DNA of 12,710 bases. Source: Bacillota bacterium (GTDB lineage Bacteria > Bacillota > Clostridia > Peptostreptococcales > Anaerovoracaceae). The translations under genes were made by a program, and so were the position numbers. Shown here in pieces: positions 7,532-12,526 of the stretch. The notes under the pieces are model-generated. The model was not told where the DNA came from and ran no database searches. It saw nothing but the letters and a program-made list of their open reading frames with translations. The first letter of the stretch is position 1. Each line of letters opens with the position of its first letter. The stretch covers positions 1-12,710 of the forward strand of contig JAEEGU010000087.1 in NCBI GenBank assembly GCA_016280485.1, given 5' to 3'.

Positions 7532-7882
7532 TTATTTTTCGATTTCCTTGCTCTTAACTCTGCTGGCTTTACCTGTACGCTCACGCATGTAGTTAAGCTT
7601 TGCTCTTCTGACATCACCCTTGCGAACAACCTCGATCTTTTCGATCATTGGTGAATGAACAGGGAATGTCTTTTCTACGCCTACGCCGGAAGCAAGCTTT
7701 CTTACTGTGAAAGTCTCGCTGATGCCGCCGTTCTGCATCTTGAGGATGTATCCCTCGAAAACCTGAATTCTTTCTCTGTTTCCTTCCTTGATCTTGATGT
7801 GAACCTTTACAGTATCACCGATACCAAGCTCCGGAATGTCGTTTCTCTTGTATTCCTGTGTGATTGCATTAATAATATCCAT
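7532..7882 (-). CDS. rplS: 50S ribosomal protein L19
   Basis: L19 sits at the interface of the 30S and 50S subunits. The 116-residue product matches the family in length and sequence: an N-terminal MDIINAITQEYKR helix, the conserved IPELGIGDTVKVHIKIKEGNRERIQVFEG-type core (split here between residues 16 and 44), and the basic RRAKLNYMRERTGKASRVK tail. The start at 7882 has GGAGG 9 nt upstream. It has its own strong promoter and a structured leader, and is followed by a terminator before rbgA. In many Firmicutes rplS is transcribed alone or after trmD; here the upstream gene is a Xer-type recombinase. Confidence 0.97.
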   Translation of the reverse strand: MDIINAITQEYKRNDIPELGIGDTVKVHIKIKEGNRERIQVFEGYILKMQNGGISETFTVRKLASGVGVEKTFPVHSPMIEKIEVVRKGDVRRAKLNYMRERTGKASRVKSKEIEK

Positions 7883-7883
7883 T

Positions 7884-7972
7884 TGTTATTCTCCTCCTTC
7901 CTTCCCAAGACGTTCGTGGATCAAACTAAATACGCGTTTCGCGCCCAGAGGACCGCCCGTAATAACAGAACA
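7884..7972 (-). promoter_or_regulatory. rplS leader with pairing that can hide the ribosome-binding site (L19 leader-like)
   Basis: The 5' end of the leader (AATAACA at 7961-7967 as written on the plus strand) is perfectly complementary to the seven bases just before the start codon (7884-7890). Inside this, the five bases at 7948-7952 pair with 7892-7896, covering most of the GGAGG site. An inner CGCG/CGCG hairpin with a 3-nt loop lies at 7933-7943. A closed form would block L19 translation, fitting autoregulation by L19 as proposed for L19 leader RNAs of Firmicutes. The pairings are seen; membership of the known family is an inference. Confidence 0.5.
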
Positions 7973-8001
7973 ATTTTATCACAACGCGGTGCTCGATGCA
8001 A
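7973..8001 (-). promoter_or_regulatory. Sigma-A promoter of rplS
   Basis: On the minus strand TTGCAT (7996-8001) and TAAAAT (7973-7978) are separated by exactly 17 bases. Transcription would start near 7966, giving a leader of about 84 nt that holds the L19 leader pairing. Confidence 0.75.
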
Positions 8002-8032
8002 GCACTTTTTGTGCTGTTTTGTAAGTTTTTTG

Positions 8033-8063
8033 CTGCGCCAAGCACACCAAACTGCGCCAAGCA
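8033..8063. repeat. 12-bp direct repeat, 19-bp period, just after the recombinase gene
   Basis: CTGCGCCAAGCA occurs at 8033-8044 and 8052-8063. The copies lie in the short gap between the recombinase stop and the rplS promoter. They look like a small tandem duplication; no function is evident. Confidence 0.5.
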
Positions 8064-8070
8064 GGACAGG

Positions 8071-8940
8071 CTATGCTCTCGGGTGGGTTTTGTCGTAAAC
8101 ATCCTTGATTCGCTGGGATGTTGCGGAGAGATATACCTCTGTTGCGGATATATCGTCGTGCCCCATGAGGTTTTGCACAGTCTTTAGGTCTGCGCCGTTT
8201 TGCAGCATGTGTACCGCAAAGGAATTGCGAAGGGTTTTCGGCGTGAAGTCGCCCTCGACCCCGGCCTTGCCCGCATAATCCTTTAATATCTTCCAAAGGC
8301 CCTGTCTCGAAAGCGGGGTGCCGTTGTAGTTCAAAAAGAGAACATCGCTCTCGCCATCCCCGAGAAGTATGTCACGAGAATGCTTTATGTATTCCTCGAG
8401 CGCCGTCCTGGCAGGCTTGCCGAAAGGAATGACGCGTGCCTTTGTCTGGCAGACCAGCATACCCATGCGGGTGTTCACATCCGTAAGCTTAATCGAAATG
8501 AGCTCGCTTGCGCGAATGCCCGTTGCATACATGAGCTCCAAAATAGCTTTGTCGCGGAGGCCCTTGAAGCTGTCGTCCGGAGCCTGCATCAAGCGATCAA
8601 TTTCTTCAAGCGAAAGGAACTCTATATCTCTTTCCGCAACCTTTGGGGCCTTGATGCCAACCGTTGGGTCTTCGGATATTTTGCCCTGAGCGAGCAAAAA
8701 ATAAAAATATGTGCGAAGCGATGAGAGCTTGCGGTTAATTGTAGATGCCGAAGAGCCGGCATTTTTCAGTCTCAGCACATAGGAAACGATTTCCGTGTTT
8801 GTGACGGTCGTAAGGTCCTTTTCCCCATCTGTGCCCGCGATTTCCTTTGCAAAGATTTCAATATCCTTGCAATATGCAAGGATTGTGTTGCGCGATTTAC
8901 CCATCTTTTCCAAATAGATGGTATATGCTGTGGTATCCAT
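8071..8940 (-). CDS. XerC/XerD-type tyrosine recombinase
   Basis: This 289-residue protein has the two-domain layout of Xer recombinases: a SAM-like N-terminal core-binding domain (about 1-90, with the STINRKLSSLRTYFYFL helix) and a catalytic domain (about 105-285). Catalytic positions are R143 (ATGIRASEL), K167 (TKA), R238 (TLRNSF), H261 (LMGHDD) and nucleophile Y270 (TEVYLS). The residue normally His before the second Arg is Lys (TPKTLR, K235), a known variation in the superfamily. Length, missing mobile-element neighbours and its own promoter suit a chromosomal Xer protein that resolves chromosome dimers, but I cannot choose between XerC, XerD and a stand-alone paralogue. GAGGAG lies 9 nt before the ATG at 8940. 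No good terminator follows. Confidence 0.85.
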   Translation of the reverse strand: MDTTAYTIYLEKMGKSRNTILAYCKDIEIFAKEIAGTDGEKDLTTVTNTEIVSYVLRLKNAGSSASTINRKLSSLRTYFYFLLAQGKISEDPTVGIKAPKVAERDIEFLSLEEIDRLMQAPDDSFKGLRDKAILELMYATGIRASELISIKLTDVNTRMGMLVCQTKARVIPFGKPARTALEEYIKHSRDILLGDGESDVLFLNYNGTPLSRQGLWKILKDYAGKAGVEGDFTPKTLRNSFAVHMLQNGADLKTVQNLMGHDDISATEVYLSATSQRIKDVYDKTHPRA

Positions 8941-8969
8941 TTCATACTCCTCAAATTTTCGTATAGTCT

Positions 8970-8998
8970 ATCCTACCACAAACAGAAGTGGTTTACAA
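8970..8998 (-). promoter_or_regulatory. Sigma-A promoter of the Xer recombinase gene
   Basis: On the minus strand TTGTAA (8993-8998) and TAGGAT (8970-8975) are separated by 17 bases. The spacer holds a small dyad, ACCAC-N8-GTGGT, that could be an operator. The start point would be near 8963, about 23 nt before the ATG. Confidence 0.6.
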
Positions 8999-9030
8999 TA
9001 ATAAATTTGATAATAATTTTGCGATTTAAA

Positions 9031-9104
9031 AAAGCCTTCCCCTGAGTCGCAAAAAGCCTTCCCCTTGAGGGGAAGGTGTCACCGCAGGTGACGGATGAGG
9101 TGGC
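9031..9104. repeat. Double-hairpin palindromic intergenic element of dispersed-repeat type
   Basis: Hairpin 1 pairs CCTTCCCC (9057-9064) with GGGGAAGG (9069-9076) around TTGA. Hairpin 2 pairs GTCACC (9078-9083) with GGTGAC (9087-9092) around GCA, followed by GGATGAGGTGG. A broken copy of the first arm (AAAAAGCCTTCCCCT, 9031-9043) precedes the element. From memory, highly similar units occur in many copies between genes in gut Clostridia; I cannot count copies here. On the minus strand hairpin 1 is followed by CTTTTT and could terminate transcription. Confidence 0.65.
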
Positions 9105-9129
9105 AAAACATAAAAAAATGTACTATAAT
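9101..9129 (+). promoter_or_regulatory. Probable promoter of proC
   Basis: A perfect -10 TATAAT lies at 9124-9129. A 17-bp spacing places the -35 at 9101-9106 (TGGCAA), a weak match lying at the end of the palindromic element. The leader would be about 47 nt and includes a GGC-GAAA-GCC mini-hairpin near 9146-9156. Confidence 0.5.
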
Positions 9130-9182
9130 AAGGAGAGAAATTTTAGGGCGAAAGCCATATTGCAGATAAATCGGAGGTAAAT

Positions 9183-10001
9183 ATGAAGTTTGGGTTCATC
9201 GGCGCCGGAAACATGGGAGGCGCAATATTAAGAGGCGCTTTGGCGGCTAAGGTTTTAGATGGCAGCAGCACATATATCTGCGGGCGCGACAGCGATAAGG
9301 CAAAAAGAACAGCACAGGAGCTTGGCTGTGGAGTCTTTGGCAGCGTCGAGGAGCTTTCAAGGACCTGCGACATCATCATAGTCGGCGTAAAGCCAAAGGA
9401 TATGGATGAGGTCCTTTTGCAGGTAAGAAATGCGACTACCGCCTGCGCGCTTTCCGCTAAGGTAGTGGTTTCGATGGCAGCAGGCGTGAAAATAGCCCAC
9501 ATCGAAGAAATGCTCGGCGTAGACGCAAAGGTCGTACGCATCATGCCAAACACTCCGGCGATGGTCAAAGCCGCAATGACATCGGTCAGCAGGAACAGGT
9601 TTGTGACCGATGAAGAGATGCAGACGGTGATGAAGCTTTTCAATGCAATAGGAATGGCTGTCGAGGTGCCTGAGGACATGATTCACACCGTAATCGGTGT
9701 GTCCGGTTCGAGCCCTGCCTATACCTATCTTTATATAGACGCTCTGATCAAGGAAGCGGTAAAGGAAGGAATGACCGAGAAACAGGCGCGCATTTTTGCG
9801 GCGCAGGCGGTCATCGGCGCAGCAAAAATGGTTCTCGAAAGCGATGAGGATCCGCAGATTCTCTGCAAAAATGTCTGCTCTCCGGGCGGCACTACGATTG
9901 AGGCTGTAACCGTATTAAAGAACGAGGGCTTCGAAGAGCTCGTCATGAAGGCATTTAAGGCCTGCACGGATAAATCAAAGCTGATGTCGGGTGAAAAATA
10001 G
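9183..10001 (+). CDS. proC: Pyrroline-5-carboxylate reductase
   Basis: ProC catalyses the last step of proline synthesis, NAD(P)H-dependent reduction of 1-pyrroline-5-carboxylate in the cytosol. The 272-residue length is typical. The N-terminal Rossmann motif is GFIGAGNMGGAIL (GxGxxG at 7-12). The conserved VRIMPNTPA block lies near 119-126. The C-terminal dimerisation and substrate region contains SGSSPAY (174-180) and SPGGTTIEAV. GGAGG lies 6 nt before the ATG at 9183. It is the only rightward protein gene in the window, transcribed alone and divergent from the recombinase. No other proline genes (proA, proB) are adjacent. Confidence 0.96.
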   Translation: MKFGFIGAGNMGGAILRGALAAKVLDGSSTYICGRDSDKAKRTAQELGCGVFGSVEELSRTCDIIIVGVKPKDMDEVLLQVRNATTACALSAKVVVSMAAGVKIAHIEEMLGVDAKVVRIMPNTPAMVKAAMTSVSRNRFVTDEEMQTVMKLFNAIGMAVEVPEDMIHTVIGVSGSSPAYTYLYIDALIKEAVKEGMTEKQARIFAAQAVIGAAKMVLESDEDPQILCKNVCSPGGTTIEAVTVLKNEGFEELVMKAFKACTDKSKLMSGEK

Positions 10002-10028
10002 TATTTTTGCAAAAAAACTTTTAAAAAA

Positions 10029-10063
10029 TGAACTTTTTCTAAAAAAAATATTGCAAAAGTTCA
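10029..10063 (+). terminator. Inverted repeat after proC, weak terminator or operator
   Basis: TGAACTTTT (10029-10037) pairs with AAAAGTTCA (10055-10063) across a 17-nt loop. A T-run (10069-10074) follows a few bases later, so it may end proC transcription, though the long loop and the gap before the T-run make it weak. The right arm overlaps the -35 element of the next promoter, so it could instead be a regulator site. Confidence 0.35.
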
Positions 10064-10079
10064 AGATGTTTTTTATAAT
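10051..10079 (+). promoter_or_regulatory. Sigma-A promoter of a candidate small RNA
   Basis: TTGCAA (10051-10056) and a perfect TATAAT (10074-10079) are separated by exactly 17 bases. No reading frame with a ribosome-binding site follows. The predicted start is near 10086, immediately before a stem-loop. Confidence 0.55.
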
Positions 10080-10085
10080 AAACAT

Positions 10086-10177
10086 GTGGTTATCCCCCTG
10101 ATAACCTCATTAATCTCTAATCCCAATACCCCTTTTGAACAAAATAGACTGCACCCCTGCAGTCTATTTTGTTTTGT
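10086..10177 (+). ncRNA. Candidate C-rich small RNA, about 90 nt
   Basis: Between the promoter at 10051-10079 and the terminator at 10138-10175 lies a non-coding stretch with a clear design. Stem-loop 1 pairs GGTTATC (10088-10094) with GATAACC (10100-10106) and exposes a CCCCT loop. An unpaired linker follows with TCCC (10121) and ACCCC (10128) motifs. The terminator hairpin again has a CCCC loop. Exposed C-runs are the seed type of Firmicute small RNAs that pair with Shine-Dalgarno regions (FsrA, RsaE-like RNAs). I do not recognise the family. It could also be only the 3' end of the proC message with a chance promoter. Confidence 0.42.
10138..10177 (+). terminator. Strong terminator with 16-bp perfect stem
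   Basis: AACAAAATAGACTGCA (10138-10153) and TGCAGTCTATTTTGTT (10158-10173) pair perfectly around a CCCC loop, followed by TTGTCTTT. The A-run on the other arm makes it potentially bidirectional. It would end the candidate small RNA and any proC read-through. Confidence 0.85.
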
Positions 10178-10181
10178 CTTT

Positions 10182-10203
10182 AAAGCCCTATACGGGCTTT
10201 TTT
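10182..10203 (+). terminator. Second rightward terminator
   Basis: AAAGCCC (10182-10188) pairs with GGGCTTT (10194-10200) around TATAC, and the T-run continues to 10203. It backs up the 16-bp terminator only a few bases upstream. Confidence 0.75.
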
Positions 10204-10217
10204 CAGGCAAAAATCGC

Positions 10218-10251
10218 AAAAAAATAGAAATGAACCGCTTTTGGCGGTTCA
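10218..10251 (-). terminator. Leftward terminator for the G3E-DUF1980 gene unit
   Basis: TGAACCGC (10231-10238) pairs with GCGGTTCA (10244-10251) around a 5-nt loop. On the minus strand it is followed by TTTCTATTTTTTT (10230-10218). It is the first convincing leftward terminator after the gene that stops at 10430, giving that message a 3' untranslated region of about 200 nt. Confidence 0.7.
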
Positions 10252-10257
10252 CCCCTA

Positions 10258-10286
10258 TTGAGATAAAATAAGTTGGAGTATATTAT
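10258..10286 (+). promoter_or_regulatory. Second sigma-A promoter in the proC downstream region
   Basis: TTGAGA (10258-10263) and TATTAT (10281-10286), each one base from consensus, are separated by exactly 17 bases. The predicted start is at 10291-10293, at the first base of a GGCC-TTTC-GGCC hairpin. It faces the leftward GTPase gene and has no protein gene downstream. Confidence 0.45.
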
Positions 10287-10291
10287 GAATA

Positions 10292-10394
10292 GGCCTTTCG
10301 GCCACCTTTTCAAATTGATACTGTCGTCCTCCCGACAAATATAATATATACCACAGCTTGCAACAAAACTGCAAGCACCCGAAAAATATTTTTT
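10292..10394 (+). ncRNA. Candidate second small RNA with anti-Shine-Dalgarno loop
   Basis: From the promoter at 10258-10286 the RNA would start with GGCC-TTTC-GGCC (10292-10303). It continues with a TGTCG/CGACA stem (10323-10327 with 10334-10338, approximate) whose 6-nt loop is TCCTCC, the exact complement of GGAGGA. It then has GCTTGCA/TGCAAGC (10356-10362 and 10370-10376), and a T6 run at 10389-10394. The 3' end is uncertain because the T-run lies 12 bases beyond the last stem. It would be antisense to the 3' untranslated region of the GTPase gene. Chance structure in AT-rich DNA is a real alternative. Confidence 0.27.
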
Positions 10395-10429
10395 AAAAGA
10401 TTTTTCGTCGGCTCGAAAGCCTTGATTTA

Positions 10430-11392
10430 TCAGGAGAATGTCGCGACTTCCTCTACAGGGGGAGCCGCTTTTTTATATTCCGTGGTATTTAAAATCGGAC
10501 CGCTTTCACCGTAAACATCGTGGTAATCCACAGAGATTGTTGCGGTAATTGTGTACCAGTCACCATGTTTAAAGGTTTTGTCGCTGTCGGGATATTTTCC
10601 GATCAGCCCCGCAAACTGGATATCCTCCACGCAGCAGGTCATTACATGGCGCCCGAATATGAATGCCGAGCTCGGCAAATCCTCGCCCACCAGGCATCTT
10701 CCCTTTACGCGTACGGTCTTTCCTATATATTTGTCCGGTTCTTCGTTTATATCCCTGTACCAGAGAGCATAGTCCACATCGCGAATCTCGATTACATCCG
10801 CATTTATATCAAACGGCAGCGGATCCTCGATATCGTCAAGCTCGAATCTGTCATCGCTGAACTCGTATATGATTTCCGCGCTGCGATTTGCCGCTCTTAC
10901 GATTTTGTGGAACTCCTCCTTGCTCATATCGTCAGTAAAACGGTTAAACACTATCATCTCCATAGCGTTTAATTTGTCGTACATCAGATTGCGCATGTTT
11001 TTGTTGTACATCAGGAATGTGGTCGAATCCGCCAGCATCAGAATCTGGTAAATCATCCAACGCTCCGGCATCGCCTCGTAAAATGACTTGAGCATCCACA
11101 TGCCGTTGTACTCTACTATGACCTGCTCTGCCATGTATTTGTCCGTCAAACGCTGCAGGTTCTGTGCATTAAGCTCGCTCTCGTCCTCGATTGTCTCGAT
11201 ATACACATTAGGAGCCGCGAATTTTTTCGGCGCATACTCGTTTTCCCCCTCTTCACAAACCAGGAGAAGCGTGCGCTCGCCGCTGTTGAAATCCTTGCCC
11301 TCCAGCGCGCCTTGCGCGAAATCGGTCTTGCCGGATTCAAGAAAGCCGACAAACATATATACAGGTATTTCTTTTTTCTTTTTACCAAGCAT
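10430..11392 (-). CDS. Degenerate G3E-type P-loop GTPase domain fused to a DUF1980 (YcgQ-like) C-terminal domain
   Basis: A 320-residue cytoplasmic protein of two parts. Residues 10-200 resemble a CobW-type G3E domain: P-loop GFLESGKT (16-23), then VEYNG (93-97) where active members have EPSG, and VFNRFTD (148-154) in the G4 position. The CxCC metal motif is missing. Residues 220-310 resemble the C-terminal domain of YcgQ-type proteins (DUF1980, TIGR03943): VKGRCL, FGRHVMTCC (246-254, C253 and C254) and GDWYTITATI. No membrane segment is present, unlike YcgQ itself. It lies 22 bp after a canonical CobW GTPase and is probably co-transcribed, suggesting a partner in metal handling. I chose the ATG at 11392 because GAGGT is 7 nt upstream; an ATG at 11407 has no usable site. 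GTP hydrolysis is doubtful. Function is inferred. Confidence 0.75.
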   Translation of the reverse strand: MLGKKKKEIPVYMFVGFLESGKTDFAQGALEGKDFNSGERTLLLVCEEGENEYAPKKFAAPNVYIETIEDESELNAQNLQRLTDKYMAEQVIVEYNGMWMLKSFYEAMPERWMIYQILMLADSTTFLMYNKNMRNLMYDKLNAMEMIVFNRFTDDMSKEEFHKIVRAANRSAEIIYEFSDDRFELDDIEDPLPFDINADVIEIRDVDYALWYRDINEEPDKYIGKTVRVKGRCLVGEDLPSSAFIFGRHVMTCCVEDIQFAGLIGKYPDSDKTFKHGDWYTITATISVDYHDVYGESGPILNTTEYKKAAPPVEEVATFS

Positions 11393-11414
11393 TACGCTAC
11401 CTCGCATCCCGCGC

Positions 11415-12509
11415 TTATTTCAAAAATGCCGCCTTGATTGCGTCCTGATTGAGCTTTGAGCCGATTACACAGATTCTGCCCGTAAGTCCTGCAGCTGCGC
11501 CGGTCCTGACCTCAGGCTCACCCGGCACGTAGTCGAACTGCATCCAGCCGTCCTCTGCCGGCACGATACCCTTTGCGCGAAGCACAAGGCCGAACTTTGC
11601 CTCATTCTCGAGGGAAGCCAGCACCTCTTCAAGTGCCTTAGGGTCAAACTTTCTCGCTGTCTCGATACCCATCGACTCGAAAATCTCGTCGGCATCGTGG
11701 TGATGGTGATGACCGTGGCAGCAGCAATCCTCTTCACCCTCGTGATGATGCTCATGCTCGTGCTCATGATCGTGGTGATGGTGCTCGTGATCGTGGTCAT
11801 GGCAGCACTCGCCGTGCTCATGATGATGCTCGTGGTCGTGGTCGTGGCAGCACTCGCCGTGTTCATGATGGTGATGATGCTCGTGCTCCTCGAGCTCGTG
11901 AAGCGCCTCTTTGAGGGTGCTTCCGCTCTCCATAGCCTCGTGGATCTGCTTTGCATCAAGCTCCGGCCAGTCGGTTGTGATGATAGCTGCATCGTGATTG
12001 AGCTCGCGCAGCATCTCTACCGCCTTTTCAATCTTTTCCTCGGAAACGCCCGCAACGTGACTCAAAATCACCGCGTTTGCGCTTTCTATCTGATTATTGA
12101 AGAACTCGCCAAAGTTCTTCATGTACATTGCACATTTCTTTGCATCGACAACCGCAATGGTGCCGGAAAGCTCAAGCTCCGCATCCGCTCCCGCAACTGC
12201 GGCGATGATATCCGAAAGCTTGCCAACGCCGGACGGCTCGATGATGATGCGGTCAGGGTGGAACTTTTCAACCACCTGATGAATTGCCTTTGTGAAATCG
12301 CCCACGAGTGTGCAGCAGATGCAGCCGCTGTTCATCTCTGTGATCTCGATGCCGGAGTCCTTCATGAACCCGCCATCGATACCGATCTCACCGTACTCGT
12401 TTTCGATGAGGACGATCTTCTCGCCAGCATAGACCTTGGCGATCATTTCCTTGATCAGCGTCGTTTTCCCAGCGCCAAGAAATCCCGAAATAATATCAAC
12501 TTTTGTCAT
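11415..12509 (-). CDS. CobW-family (COG0523) G3E GTPase with His/Cys-rich metal-binding region
   Basis: COG0523 proteins are GTP-dependent metallochaperones, often for zinc. The 364-residue product has P-loop GFLGAGKTTL (9-18), the IENEYGEIGID block (35-45), GCICC (62-66) with the family CxCC metal motif, EPSG (91-94) and VVDAKK (120-125). The usual G4 NKxD is replaced by SHVAG (150-154), so guanine specificity may be altered. Residues 204-271 are almost only His, Glu, Asp and Cys with CC or CCC at 220-221, 235-236 and 262-264, a very large metal-binding linker. A CobW C-terminal domain follows (about 275-360). AGGAGG lies 7 nt before the ATG at 12509; an in-frame ATG at 12515 is too close to it. 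The gene follows crcB by 17 bp and precedes the G3E-DUF1980 gene by 22 bp. The metal is not identified by sequence. Confidence 0.92.
   Translation of the reverse strand: MTKVDIISGFLGAGKTTLIKEMIAKVYAGEKIVLIENEYGEIGIDGGFMKDSGIEITEMNSGCICCTLVGDFTKAIHQVVEKFHPDRIIIEPSGVGKLSDIIAAVAGADAELELSGTIAVVDAKKCAMYMKNFGEFFNNQIESANAVILSHVAGVSEEKIEKAVEMLRELNHDAAIITTDWPELDAKQIHEAMESGSTLKEALHELEEHEHHHHHEHGECCHDHDHEHHHEHGECCHDHDHEHHHHDHEHEHEHHHEGEEDCCCHGHHHHHDADEIFESMGIETARKFDPKALEEVLASLENEAKFGLVLRAKGIVPAEDGWMQFDYVPGEPEVRTGAAAGLTGRICVIGSKLNQDAIKAAFLK
11757..11891 (-). repeat. 45-bp in-frame repeats coding for His/Cys-rich units
   Basis: Three 45-bp units (11847-11891, 11802-11846, 11757-11801) encode 15-residue blocks. 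Two share HDHDHEHHH and two share EHGECC. The block GGCAGCACTCGCCGTG recurs exactly 45 bp apart (11801 and 11846). The array is a coding tandem repeat prone to unit gain or loss, changing metal-binding capacity without frameshift. Confidence 0.8.
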
Positions 12510-12526
12510 ATTCATTCCTCCTGAAA

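Noticed and set aside
8001..8015. AGCAC-TTTTT-GTGCT hairpin considered as the recombinase terminator
   Set aside because: On the minus strand it is not followed by a U-run, the stem is only 5 bp, and it touches the rplS -35 element.
10285..10344. 19-residue reading frame (MNRPFGHLF...) with GGAG upstream
   Set aside because: The ATG and the GGAG lie inside or before the -10 element of the promoter at 10258-10286, so they would not be in its transcript; there is no other support.
10410..10421. GGCT-TTCG-AGCC mini-hairpin right after the GTPase stop considered as its terminator
   Set aside because: Only a 4-bp stem and no U-run follows on the minus strand; the hairpin at 10218-10251 is far better.
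11757..11891. Regular 45-bp repeats considered as a CRISPR array
   Set aside because: Units are contiguous, in frame and coding for His/Cys-rich protein; there are no spacers.
11697..12524. Long rightward frame opposite the CobW gene, rich in Val, Met and Leu
   Set aside because: It is the antisense of His/Asp/Glu codons in the CobW gene. It has no ribosome-binding site or recognisable domain.
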